From the NCBI GenBank assembly GCA_963757335.1, contig CAVWRJ010000008.1:868001-932000 (forward strand): a stretch of 64,000 nucleotides of DNA, written 5' to 3'. The notes beneath the pieces were generated by a model, which did no database searches, had not been told where the DNA came from, and saw only the letters and a program-made list of their open reading frames with translations. The translations under genes and the position numbers were made by a program. This document shows positions 41,512 to 50,538 of this stretch, piece by piece (position 1 is the first letter of the stretch; every line of letters begins with the position of its first letter). The stretch comes from DASQPA01 sp963757335 (GTDB lineage: Bacteria > Acidobacteriota > Thermoanaerobaculia > Multivoradales > UBA5704).

Positions 41512-42450
41512 ATGGCGAGCGATCCGGGGAGCGGCCTCGCCGAGGCCGGGGTACAGGAAGCGCGCCGGCCGATCCTCGGCGCCACTCTCCTCGTGCTCCT
41601 CTCCGCCGGCTGCTTCGGCGCCAACTCGATCCTCACCCTGGTGGCGACGCGGGCGGGAGTGCCGCTCTTCGCCGTCCTCTTCTGGCGCTACGGCCTGGCG
41701 GCGCCCATGCTCGCCGGCACCGCCGCCCTCTCCGGGCCGGGGCGCCTCGCCATCCCGCGGCGGCGTCTCCTCCCGCTCCTCGTCTTGGGCGGCGGCGGGC
41801 AGGCCCTGGTCATCTTCCTCGCCATGACCTCGCTCAACTGGATCCCGGCGGCAACCCTGGGCTTCCTCTTCTACACCTACCCGGCCTGGGTCGCCGTCTT
41901 CGCCGCCTTCCGCGGCAGCGAGCGCTTCGACCGGCGCCGGGTCCTGGCCCTCGGCCTGTCGCTCGCCGGGATCGTCTTCATGGTCGGCGCGCCCCTCCTG
42001 GGATCGTCGGGAGCGCTCCACCCGGCCGGGGTGGCCCTGGCGCTCGGCGCGGCGGTCGTTTACGCCCTCTTCATCCCGCTCATCGGCCGGCTCCAGGCCG
42101 GGCTCGACCCGGCAGCGGCCTCGACCTACGTGGTCTTGGCCGCCTCGGCCCTCTTCGGCATCCTGGGCCTCGCCACCGGCAACTTCCGCCTCGCTCTGCC
42201 CCCGGTCGGCTGGGCGACGGTCCTCGCCCTCGCCCTGATCTCGACCACCCTCGGCTTCATCGCCTTCCTCCGCGGCCTGGCGGTCCTCGGGCCGGTGCGG
42301 ACCGCCATCGTTTCGACCGTCGAGCCGTTCTGGATCGCCGTGCTGGGCCTCCTCGTCCTCGCGCAGCCGATCTCCCCGGCGGTTTTAGGGGGCGGCGTGC
42401 TCATTGCGGCGGCAGTGGTGCTGTTGCAGACGGGTTCCAAGGACCGTTAA
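41512..42450 (+). CDS. EamA/DMT-family transporter
   Basis: 312 residues with ten predicted membrane helices in two EamA repeats: LGATLLVLLSAGCFGANSI... LFWRYGLAAPMLAG for the first and GVALALGAAVVYALFIPLIG...LGFIAFLRGLAVLGPVRTAIVSTVEPFWIAVLG for the second. The second-repeat end with PVRTAI...EPF is diagnostic. It exports small metabolites or amino acids; the substrate is unknown. Confidence 0.9.
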   Translation: MASDPGSGLAEAGVQEARRPILGATLLVLLSAGCFGANSILTLVATRAGVPLFAVLFWRYGLAAPMLAGTAALSGPGRLAIPRRRLLPLLVLGGGGQALVIFLAMTSLNWIPAATLGFLFYTYPAWVAVFAAFRGSERFDRRRVLALGLSLAGIVFMVGAPLLGSSGALHPAGVALALGAAVVYALFIPLIGRLQAGLDPAAASTYVVLAASALFGILGLATGNFRLALPPVGWATVLALALISTTLGFIAFLRGLAVLGPVRTAIVSTVEPFWIAVLGLLVLAQPISPAVLGGGVLIAAAVVLLQTGSKDR

Positions 42451-42518
42451 GCGCCCGCGGTCGGCTCTTTGGCCGGGTGAGCCCGAGCCGAGAGCACGGA
42501 GTTGTTAGACTGACATCT

Positions 42519-42806
42519 ATGAGCCATACCATCAAAGGCCGGGTCCGGATAAAACCAGGAGGGGTGATCGAGATCTCGCACCCGGAGCTTCCTCCCGGGG
42601 AAGAAGTGGACATCATCGTAATGCTAGGTTCGCCGGCAGCGAAATCTTCCCAGGAGGCGCTCGCCCACGGCTCGGCACGCCCGATTTGGGAGATCATTGA
42701 AGAGGTCGGTGCAGAAGTGCCTGCCTCGGAGTGGGCCAAGGTTCCTGAAGACCTGGCGAAGAACCTTGATCATTACCTCTACGGCGCCCCCAAGCACGAG
42801 GAATGA
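42519..42806 (+). CDS. type II antitoxin-like protein, toxin missing
   Basis: 95 residues. SHTIKGRVRIKPGGVIEISHPELPPGEEVDIIVML is a short beta-rich DNA-binding-type start. The end ...AKVPEDLAKNLDHYLYGAPKHEE matches the tail of antitoxins that precede PIN-domain toxins in many genomes, where the toxin ATG overlaps the stop. Here the ATGA overlap is present but the following frame stops after 12 codons. So the antitoxin appears orphaned. Confidence 0.6.
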   Translation: MSHTIKGRVRIKPGGVIEISHPELPPGEEVDIIVMLGSPAAKSSQEALAHGSARPIWEIIEEVGAEVPASEWAKVPEDLAKNLDHYLYGAPKHEE

Positions 42807-42841
42807 GATTTGTACTTCCCCTGCTCCGGGAAGAGTGGTGA
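42803..42841 (+). pseudogene. remnant of a PIN-toxin start
   Basis: ATG overlapping the antitoxin stop encodes MRFVLPLLREEW then stops. The first five residues resemble the usual MRFVLDTS opening of PIN toxins; the rest is lost before sdaA. A vestigial toxin is the simplest reading, but 12 codons are little evidence. Confidence 0.4.
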
Positions 42842-42904
42842 GTTGCCCTTCCCCGAAGCCTCTCCGCCCGTCATACAATAGATCTCCCTGGGGAGGTAAC
42901 TTCT

Positions 42905-44287
42905 TTGTCCATCAGCGTTTTCGATCTCTTCACCATCGGTATCGGACCTTCCAGCTCGCACACCGTGGGGCCCATGCGGGCGGCCCGGCGTTTCTCCGAG
43001 CGGCTGGAGGCGGATGGGGTGCTCGACCGGACGGCGCGGGTGCGGGTCGAGCTCTTCGGCTCGCTCGCCGCGACCGGCCGCGGCCATGGCACCGACCGCG
43101 CCGTCCTCATGGGGCTCGAAGGGGAGAGCCCGGAAGCCGTGGACCCCGACCGGGTGGGACCGCGGGTCGCGGCGATCCGCGCCGAGGGGCGGATCTGCCT
43201 CCTCGGCCGGCATCCGGTCTCCTGGAAAGAGGTCGAGGACCTGGAGTTCAACAAGCGGGATCTCCTCCCCGTGCACTCGAACGGCATGCGCTTCACCGCC
43301 TTCGACCCCGCGGGGGAGTCGCTCGAGCAGCGGGTCTACTACTCGGTGGGCGGCGGTTTCGTCATCAACGAGGGGGCCTCGAGCGAAGATCGGGTGGTCG
43401 CCAGCGAGACCGTCGTCCCCTACCCGTTCCACAGCGGGGAGGACCTCCTGCGCTTCTCGGACGAGACCGGCCTCGCCGTCTGGGAACTGATGATGGAGAA
43501 CGAGCGGGCCTGGCGGAGCGACGAGGAGATCCGCTCCTGCCTCCTCCGCATCTGGGTGGCGATGCAGGCCTGCGTCGAGCGCGGCTACCGCCAGACCGGG
43601 GTGCTGCCGGGGGGCCTCAAGGTACCGCGCCGGGCGCCCCGGCTCTACGGGGAACTCCGCGAGCGCGCCCAAGACGGCCGGCCCGCCGATCCGCTGACCG
43701 TGCTCGACTGGGTGAACCTCTATGCCCTGGCGGTCAACGAGGAGAACGCGGCGGGCGGCCGGGTGGTGACCGCGCCCACCAACGGCGCGGCGGGGATCGT
43801 TCCGGCCGTCCTCCACTACTACCGCTTCCACACCCCGGGGGCGGACGACGAGGGGGTGATCCGGTTTCTCCTGACCGCGGGAGCGATCGGCATCCTCTAC
43901 AAGGAGAACGCCTCGATCTCGGGAGCTGAGGTCGGCTGCCAGGGCGAGGTGGGAGTCGCCTGCTCGATGTCGGCCGGAGGTCTGGTCGAAGCTCTGGGAG
44001 GCACCCCCGCCCAGGTCGAGAACGCCGCCGAGATCGGCATGGAGCACAACCTGGGCCTGACCTGCGATCCGGTGGGCGGCCTCGTCCAGATCCCCTGCAT
44101 CGAGAGAAACGCCATGGGTTCGGTGAAAGCGATCAACGCCGCGAGAATCGCCATGTCGGGGGACGGCTCGCACAAGGTTTCCTTGGACCGCGTCATCAAA
44201 ACCATGCGCGAGACCGGGGCGGACATGAAGACGAAGTACAAGGAGACCTCGCGCGGCGGGCTGGCGATCAATGTGATCGAGTGTTGA
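42905..44287 (+). CDS. sdaA: L-serine ammonia-lyase, iron-sulfur type
   Basis: 460 residues, TTG start with GGGGAGG upstream. A single-chain enzyme: the beta domain opens SVFDLFTIGIGPSSSHTVGPM, and the alpha domain contains VTAPTNGAAGIVPAVLHY. The [4Fe-4S] cysteine region is VGCQGEVGVACSMSAGGL and NLGLTCDPVGGLVQIPC. It deaminates serine to pyruvate. Its last 31 bases plus six more are copied as a perfect 37-bp direct repeat 953 bases downstream, flanking a toxin-antitoxin cassette. Confidence 0.94.
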   Translation: MSISVFDLFTIGIGPSSSHTVGPMRAARRFSERLEADGVLDRTARVRVELFGSLAATGRGHGTDRAVLMGLEGESPEAVDPDRVGPRVAAIRAEGRICLLGRHPVSWKEVEDLEFNKRDLLPVHSNGMRFTAFDPAGESLEQRVYYSVGGGFVINEGASSEDRVVASETVVPYPFHSGEDLLRFSDETGLAVWELMMENERAWRSDEEIRSCLLRIWVAMQACVERGYRQTGVLPGGLKVPRRAPRLYGELRERAQDGRPADPLTVLDWVNLYALAVNEENAAGGRVVTAPTNGAAGIVPAVLHYYRFHTPGADDEGVIRFLLTAGAIGILYKENASISGAEVGCQGEVGVACSMSAGGLVEALGGTPAQVENAAEIGMEHNLGLTCDPVGGLVQIPCIERNAMGSVKAINAARIAMSGDGSHKVSLDRVIKTMRETGADMKTKYKETSRGGLAINVIEC

Positions 44288-44292
44288 GGAGG
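44256..44292. repeat. 37-bp direct repeat, left copy (sdaA 3' end)
   Basis: Starts GCGGGCTGGCGATCAATGTG, spans the sdaA stop codon and is identical over 37 bases to 45209-45245. Confidence 0.9.
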
Positions 44293-44298
44293 TAAAGA

Positions 44299-44544
44299 AT
44301 GACCTTGGATTACTCGCGATACATCGTCCAGGATCCGAAGATCTGCGGCGGAGAGCCGGTGCTCCGCGGCACCCGGGTACCCGTGCGCACCGTGCTCGCG
44401 AGCCTGGCGGAAGGAGCCACGGTTGCGGAGATCCTCGAGGACTTTCCTTTGCTCGATGCGGAGGGCGTCCGGGCGGTCATCGCTTTCGCCGCGGCGTCGA
44501 CCGCCGAGGATTTCCCTCTCCGGGCGATTCCTGCACTCCGGTGA
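44299..44544 (+). CDS. DUF433 antitoxin
   Basis: 81 residues. IVQDPKICGGEPVLRGTRVPVRTVLASLAEGATVAEILEDFPLLDAEGVRAVIAFA is the full DUF433 domain, a VapB-like antitoxin that pairs with DUF5615 toxins. It ends in a 4-nt overlap with the toxin start. It begins 11 bases after the sdaA stop inside a segment bounded by 37-bp repeats, suggesting cassette-like acquisition. Confidence 0.88.
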   Translation: MTLDYSRYIVQDPKICGGEPVLRGTRVPVRTVLASLAEGATVAEILEDFPLLDAEGVRAVIAFAAASTAEDFPLRAIPALR

Positions 44545-45192
44545 AGATCAAACTGGACGAAAACGTTCCTGCCCGGCTTGGCCAGGATCTCCGTGACTTG
44601 GGTCACGACGTCGACACCGTTCAGGAGGAGGGGCTGAGAGCTTGTGAAAAATTCGGCTTGCCGGAGCTATTTGCGCCGAGGGCTCTAAGAATGCGATGGG
44701 AAACTCGCCCCGGAGGGGCGACGGCATGTAGCCAGGGGCGTAAGCCCCTGGTTTCGTCAAACCATTGAATTCAAAGCCCGTAGGGCGACGGCGATCAGCC
44801 TGCCGTCGCCCCTACGGGGCTTCAATTTTGGAAAACTACCTGACCAGGGGCTTGCGCCCCTGGCTACATGTCGCCGCCCCTACGGGGCTGGGAACGAGGA
44901 CCAGATTTTTTCACAGCCTCTGACTGGAGAGGCCGATCCCCAAGTCTGGCGCGCGGCTCAGGAAGAATCCCGCTTCCTGATCACTCAAGACCTCGACTTC
45001 TCTGATATGCGACAGTTTGCTCCAGGTTCCCATCACGGCTTGCTTCTCGTCCGTTTACGCGACCCAGGGCGCGATGCGCTGGCTACGATGGTCCGGGAAG
45101 TCTTTTCGTCTCAGAACGTAGCTGACTGGGCCGGTTGTTTTGTCGTGGTCACCGAGAGGAAGATCAGGGTGCTACGGCCTGTAGGAAGATGA
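44541..45192 (+). pseudogene. DUF5615 PIN-like toxin, interrupted by a MITE
   Basis: The 5' part encodes MKIKLDENVPARLGQDLRDLGHDVDTVQEEGL, then runs into foreign sequence at 44638. Removing 44638-44923 restores an uninterrupted frame: ...EEGLTGEADPQVWRAAQEESRFLITQDLDFSDMRQFAPG...RKIRVLRPVGR. This is a full-length DUF5615 (Mut7-C-like) toxin of 121 residues with the conserved D-x-D (DLDFSD). The insertion shifts the frame (286 bases), so the toxin is inactivated while the DUF433 antitoxin stays intact. Confidence 0.9.
44638..44919. mobile_element. MITE-like hairpin element, ~282 bp
   Basis: Flanked by CTGA at 44634-44637 and 44920-44923 (target duplication). Ends GAGCTTGTGAAAAATTC and the complement AGGCTGTGAAAAAATC are imperfect terminal inverted repeats. 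The two halves are near-complementary throughout (TGTAGCCAGGGGCG appears left, its complement right), so the whole element folds into one long hairpin. It has no coding capacity. Confidence 0.88.
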
Positions 45193-45208
45193 TCAAGCGA
45201 CTTGCTTT

Positions 45209-45245
45209 GCGGGCTGGCGATCAATGTGATCGAGTGTTGAGGAGG
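45209..45245. repeat. 37-bp direct repeat, right copy
   Basis: Second copy of the sdaA 3'-end sequence including its stop codon and the following GGAGG. The 953-base offset spans exactly the DUF433/DUF5615 pair. Confidence 0.9.
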
Positions 45246-45323
45246 GTGAGCGGAGCGTAGCTAAGCGAGTGCGGACGGCAGTTGCCGAGCCGCCCACACC
45301 CGAATTTCCTCTCCAGCGACTTC

Positions 45324-46550
45324 CTACTCCCCGACCACCCGCTTCGCCCACTCGAAGATCGGCCGCTCCACGAAATCCCGGTGCCGGGGGGTCATGAAGT
45401 GATCGATGTGCCCGAAGCCGGGCTCGAGGAGGAAGGTCTTGTCGTTGGAGCCCAGGAGCGCCAGGTTGTCTGCCATGAAGGAACCGAAGGCGTGGGTGCC
45501 GCCGATCGCCAGGACCGAGCCGTGGAAGGCACCGAGGTTGTTGGTATAGCGGGTCTCCACCCCGGCGAGCGAGCAGCTGACGTCGCGGTCGACGGCGAGA
45601 GGAATGTAGTTGTTGAAAGTCGCGAGGAGGCTCTCGAACAGGCGCGGCTCGGAGGCATAGAAGAAGCGGTCCTGGGCGGGGTCGCCGTTCAACTCGATGA
45701 AGTTCGGCACCGGCATGCTGATCGGTCCCGGCGCGGTGACCGAGAGTAGAGAGACGAAGAGCTGGTGGCTGGTGAGGGTCGAGGGGAAGAGCGGGATGAT
45801 GTTGAGGCCGCCGGGTGCCGTCTTGGCGAACTTGGTCACGTCCTTGGCGACGCTGTCCATCAGACCGTCGTAGAGAATGCCGCCGGCGAGCTCTGCCTCC
45901 TCGGTGGCGCAGTATCCCTGATTCAAGGCGCGCACCTGAGGATCGGCGCTGTAGAGCATGCTCTCCCAGGGGAAAATGCCGTCGTAGTCGGCGGGATGGG
46001 CGTTGGCGGACGCCAGGGCGAGCATGCCGCCCAGCGAGTTGCCTCCCGCCACGATCTTGGTGCCGGGATGGAGGACCGCGATCTGCGAGCGGACGAAGGC
46101 GATGTCGTCCACCATCGAGGCGATATTCCAGCCCGCCATCGGCGAGCAGTCGAGAGCCCCTACCTCGCAGGTGCCGGCGGGGATCGCCTCGTAGCGCGGC
46201 GAGTAGCCGTAGACGTCGAAGTCGCGGAGCGCGAAGTACTCGGCGATCGACGAGCCGAAAGTGCCGTCGAGGTCGCGCTGCTCGTAGAAGGCGAAGGTGG
46301 TCCCCAGGGGCGGCAGGAAGAGGATCGAGCCGCGCAGCCGGGAACTGGGGACGTGCTTCGAAAGCCGGATCATCTTGAAGCGGTCGAGCGGGGTCGGTCC
46401 GGCCTTCACGACGAATTCGCTCCGGACCAGGCTGCCATCCCGGCTCTGGGCGGTGCCGGTGATCCGATAGGGGCCGGTGGCGAAAGCCGTTCCAGCGGTG
46501 AGGACGGCCGCGAGGACCGCCCCCTGCACGACGTGCAGAGATCTATTCAT
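45324..46550 (-). CDS. exported alpha/beta-fold hydrolase
   Basis: 408 residues; ATG with AAGGAG seven bases upstream. The Sec signal ends ...LTAGTAFATG. Hydrolase features are the oxyanion region SILFLPPLGTTFAFYEQRDLDG, elbow AGGNSLGGMLAL (Ser nucleophile) and late His in EPGFGHIDHFMTPRHRDFV. Two disulfide-prone pairs (CEVGALDC, YCATEE) fit extracytoplasmic location. It resembles secreted lipases/esterases of unassigned substrate. No operon partner. Confidence 0.75.
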   Translation of the reverse strand: MNRSLHVVQGAVLAAVLTAGTAFATGPYRITGTAQSRDGSLVRSEFVVKAGPTPLDRFKMIRLSKHVPSSRLRGSILFLPPLGTTFAFYEQRDLDGTFGSSIAEYFALRDFDVYGYSPRYEAIPAGTCEVGALDCSPMAGWNIASMVDDIAFVRSQIAVLHPGTKIVAGGNSLGGMLALASANAHPADYDGIFPWESMLYSADPQVRALNQGYCATEEAELAGGILYDGLMDSVAKDVTKFAKTAPGGLNIIPLFPSTLTSHQLFVSLLSVTAPGPISMPVPNFIELNGDPAQDRFFYASEPRLFESLLATFNNYIPLAVDRDVSCSLAGVETRYTNNLGAFHGSVLAIGGTHAFGSFMADNLALLGSNDKTFLLEPGFGHIDHFMTPRHRDFVERPIFEWAKRVVGE

Positions 46551-46679
46551 CGTCTTTCTCCTTCAAAAGTAGAGGCCGGACACGGCGGGGCCGCGCTCGC
46601 GATACTACTGAGGAATTAGGGAGAAAAGGGCGGAGTTGAGTCAGCAAATAGGCGGCAGGGCGCCGAGGCCTGGCCGGAG

Positions 46680-46916
46680 CTACGCCTCTCCTTGCTCCGG
46701 ATCGCTCTCGCCCAACCTCGCCAACGCCCGTTCGATCTCCGCCCGATGCCGCTCCGGGGCGGTCTGGAGGGCGCGCGCCTCCGCGGCGGGGAGGAGGCGG
46801 TTCAGGCGCTCTTCCAGGCGGCGGCAGCGGTGGTGGTCGGCGCCGTTTGCGGGAGGATTGCCACGCCAGTACTCGACGAGCTGGTCGACGATCTCGCTGG
46901 GTCGGCGTCCGTTCAT
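46680..46916 (-). CDS. small hypothetical protein
   Basis: 78 residues, start supported by GAGGGAGAG just upstream. The sequence is charged and helical (RPSEIVDQLVEYWRGNPP..., LEERLNRLLPAAEARALQ) with no recognised domain. It looks like a cytoplasmic helical hairpin. Neighbours give no clue. Confidence 0.5.
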   Translation of the reverse strand: MNGRRPSEIVDQLVEYWRGNPPANGADHHRCRRLEERLNRLLPAAEARALQTAPERHRAEIERALARLGESDPEQGEA

Positions 46917-47061
46917 GATCTCTCCCTCTACGGACGGCTCGCGGCGGCCGTTTCTCCGGCGCTTCTACAAAATAGACACGCTCGCCGTCTTTTTGTAGGC
47001 GACCTCCAAGGCTCTCCCGTTACCTAAGGAGCGGTCCATCGCGGTGGTATGATGAGCGCGA

Positions 47062-50000
47062 ATGAGTCGTAATCCCGCACCGGCTGCCGCTCCCGACGCC
47101 TCGCTTGCCTCCCTCCTCGACTCGCTCCACGAGGGTAAGCTGGGGAAGCAGCTCGTCTACTCGACCGCCATGCCGTCGACGCCGCCGCTCTACGGCGAGC
47201 TCGATCCGCCGCTCCCTCCGGCGATCGCCGCTGCCCTCGCGCGCTCCGGGGTGGAGCGGCTGTGGAGCCACCAGGCGGAGGGGATCGCGGCGGTGCGGCG
47301 GGGGGAGAACGTCCTCGTCACCACCCCCACGGCGTCGGGCAAGTCGCTCGTCTTCCAGATTCCGGCGCTCGAAGAGGCGGCGGCCGGCGGGCCGGGGCGG
47401 GCGCTCTTTCTCTTTCCGCTCAAGGCTCTCGGGCAGGACCAGCGGGGGAAGTTCCTCCGCCTCGCCGAGGAGGCGGGGCTCCCGCCCGACATCGCAGGGT
47501 GTGAGATCTACGACGGCGACACGCCGCGGGCTCTCCGCGAGGCGATCCGCCGGAGCTTCCCACGGGTGGTGATCTCGAATCCCGACATGCTCCACCTCGG
47601 GGTCCTCGGCCACTGGACGGGCTGGGGACCGTTCCTCGCCGACGTGCGTTGGGTCGTGCTCGACGAATTGCACACCTACCGCGGCATCTTCGGCAGCCAC
47701 TTCCACCACGTCCTCGCCCGTTTTCTCCGCCTCTGCCGGGCGGTGGGCGCGAACCCGCAGATCATCGCCTCCTCGGCGACCGCGGCCAATGCCGCCGAGT
47801 TCGCGGAGACCCTGACGGGCGCGCCGTTCCACTGGATCTCGGAGTCCGGAGCGCCGCGCGAGGGCCGGCACCTCCTCCTCTTCCGGCCGGACGGCTCGCC
47901 GTACACCGCGGCCCTCCAGCTCTTCGTCACTCTGGTCAAGGCAGGGATGAAGACGATCGTCTTCACCAAGGCGCGGCGGATCACCGAGCTCCTCTACTCC
48001 TGGCTGCGCCGCCAGGAGCCGGAGCTCGCCCGGCGGGTCGCCTCCTACCGCGCCGGCTTCCTCCCCGAGGAGCGGCGGCAGATCGAGCGCGACCTCTTCA
48101 ATGGGGTGCTCGACGGCGTCATCTCGACCTCGGCCCTGGAGATGGGGGTGGACGTCGGCGGTCTGGACGCCTGCATCCTCGTGGGCTATCCGGGGAGCAT
48201 GATGGCGACCTGGCAGCGCTCCGGGCGGGTGGGACGCGACGGCCGCGAGTCGATCACCGCCATGGTCGCCATGCCGGACGCTCTCGATCAGTATTTCCTC
48301 GACCACCCCCAGCAGTTCCTCGAACGCCCCTGCGAGCGGCTGATCGTCGATCCCGGGAACGACCAGGTCGCCCGCGGGCACCTGGTCTGCGCCGCCTCCG
48401 AGCTGCCGCTCTCCCGCCAGGGGGACCGCGAATACCTGTCGCGCCACGCCGCGCTCGTCGGCGATCTCCTCCGCGAGGGCAAGCTCGCCGAGGCGGTCGA
48501 CGACCGTGAGCTCCACTCGACCCGGCGGCGGCCGCAGCGCGAGATCAACCTCCGCGGCTCGGGGAAGACCTTCACCATCGAGAACGTGGCGAACGGCCGG
48601 GTGATCGGCACGGTCGACGGGGTGCGGGCCTACCACGAGTGCCACCCCGGGGCGGTCTACCTCCACGCCGGCCGGCAGTTCCTCGTCGAGGAGCTGCGGA
48701 TCGAGGAGCACCGGGTGCGGGCGGCGCCGGCGGACCTCGACTACTTCACGACCCCGTTGACCGAGAAGGAGACGGAGATCCTGGAGGTGCTCAAGGAGCG
48801 CACGGACGGCCCGCTCACCGCCCGGCTCGGGCGGCTCAAGGTGACCGAGAAGGTGGTGGGCTTCGAGAGGAAGCGCATCCAGGGGCAGGAGGTGATCGAC
48901 CGCCAGACTCTCGATCTCCCGCCGTCCGAATTCGAGACCGTGGGGCTCTGGTGGCTGGCGGGCAAACCGGTCGAGGCGACGCTCGCCCGGGCCGGCGAGC
49001 ACTTCATGGGCTCCCTCCACGCGAGCGAGCACGCGGCGATCTCGCTCGTCCCCACCCTCGCTCTCTGCGACCGCAACGACCTCGGCGGCATCTCCATGCC
49101 CTTCCATCCGCAGGTCGGCTGCGGCACGGTCTTCCTCTACGACGGCCATCCCGGCGGGGTGGGGATCATGCTGCGGGTCTTCGAGGAGCTGCCGGATCTC
49201 CTCGGGAAGGTCCTCGCGCTCTTGGACGCCTGCTCCTGCGACGCCGGCTGCCCCTCCTGCATCCAGTCGCCGAAATGCGGCAACGGCAACCGGCCGCTCG
49301 ATAAGGGCGGAGCGGCCCGGGTGCTGCGGTTGCTGTTGGGCAAGGAGATGCCGGTCGAGGCGACGGAGGTGGTGGTGAACGCGCTTCCCGATCATCGTCA
49401 TCCTGAGCGGAGCGAAGGATCTGGGAGGGGGGCGCTCCCAACCCCCAGATCCTTCGCTCCGCTCAGGAGGACGGTAGGAAAGGTTGAGCCCGAGACCGCG
49501 CTACGCCAGCCGGAAAAGAGGCCTCGCCTTCCCTCCCTCCTCCGCTGGCTCCGCGACCGCTTCCGCCGTCCCGCCGCGCTGTCGCACGGGCCGCGCACGA
49601 TCCTCTTCGACCTCGAAACCCTGCGCTCGGCGGCCGACGTGGGAGGGTGGCAGAACTGCCACAAGATGGGGATCGCCATGGGCGTCGTCTGCCACCTGGA
49701 GGAGGACCGCTTCGAGGTCTTCCGCGAGCCGGACGTGGAGGCCCTCGCGGACGCTCTCCGCGCGGCCGACCTGGTGGTGGGCTTCAACATCCGGCGCTTC
49801 GACTACCGGGTCCTCGCCGGTTACACGGGGGAGGATTTCGAGCAGACCCTCCCCACCCTGGATCTCCTGGACGAGGTCCGGAACCGCCTCGGCTTCCGGC
49901 TGGGGATGGGGCACCTCGCCAAGGAGACCCTCGGTTGCGACAAGTCCGCCGACGGCCTCCAGTCGCTCGAATGGGTGCGCCAGGGGCGGCTCGACCTCGT

Positions 50001-50126
50001 CGAGGCCTACTGCCGGAAGGACGTCGAGATCCTCCGCGATCTCTTCCTCCACGGCCGCCAGGAGGGCTGCGTCTACTACCGCCGAAGGGCGTGGACGCGA
50101 AGCTCCGGCTGCCGGTCGAGTGGTGA
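47062..50126 (+). CDS. MrfA-MrfB-like fusion: DEAD/H helicase with DUF1998 plus DEDD exonuclease (frameshift at 3' end)
   Basis: About 1020 residues. Residues 1-~770 are an MrfA/YprA-type helicase: Q-like LWSHQAEGIAAVRRGE, Walker A TTPTASGKSL, VVLDELHTY, motif III SSATAAN, motif VI QRSGRVGRDGR, and a C-terminal DUF1998 four-cysteine cluster (CSCDAGCPSC...CGNGN). Residues ~840-1010 are an RNase H-fold exonuclease like MrfB/YprB (FDLET, VVGFNIRRFDYRVL, EAYCRKDVEILRD). In Bacillus these are separate proteins that together repair mitomycin crosslinks. The linker carries an inserted REP hairpin read in frame. Near 50085 the frame must shift to reach the expected KGVDAKLRLPVEW end. Confidence 0.88.
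49398..49474. repeat. palindromic repeat inserted in the fusion linker
   Basis: CCTGAGCGGAGCGAAGGATC and its complement flank a short GGGAGGGGGG loop. It is translated as HPERSEGS...PRSFAPLRR between the helicase and nuclease domains, in frame. This hairpin type is widespread in bacterial intergenic DNA. Confidence 0.8.
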
Positions 50127-50186
50127 GAGCCGAGGCCGTCTGATACCATCCGCCTCCATCCTCTTCCGTAATCCGAGGGTCACCAA

Positions 50187-50526
50187 TTGAGCGCGCAGTC
50201 CATCTACAAGGTCGTCTTCCATCACCAGGGGCAGGTGGTGGAGCTCTACGCCCGCCAGGTCGGGCCAAGGGAACCTCTTCGGCTTCGTCGAGGTCGAGGG
50301 GCTGATCTTCGGCACCCGAACGACGCTCGTCGTCGATCCCTCGGAGGAGAACCTGAAGAGCGAGTTCGGCGAGGCCAAGCGGATCTACCTGCCCCTCCAC
50401 GCCGTGATCCGCATCGACGAGGTCGAGCACGAGGGGGTGGCGCGCATCCGGGAGGTGAAGGAGGGCGGTGGGGCCGTGAAGCCCTTCCCGGTCCCCATCT
50501 ACACCCCGCGCGGGCCGAAGGAGTAG
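50187..50526 (+). CDS. DUF1820-like protein (one frameshift)
   Basis: The start SAQSIYKVVFHHQGQVVELYARQVG continues, after one extra base in the GGG run near 50265, into GNLFGFVEVEGLIFG...EEFG-type end IRIDEVEHEGVARIREV...VKPFPVPIYTPRGPKE. This gives a ~112-residue protein matching the DUF1820 family, of unknown function. Without repair the frame runs on as unrelated residues. It lies 60 bases after the helicase fusion and 13 before the arsC-like gene, probably one transcript. Confidence 0.72.
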
Positions 50527-50538
50527 GGAGAGTCGGGG

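Noticed and set aside
44545..44768. Short protein running from the toxin start into the MITE
   Set aside because: After residue 32 the sequence is element DNA; removing the element restores the family protein, so this reading is an interruption product.
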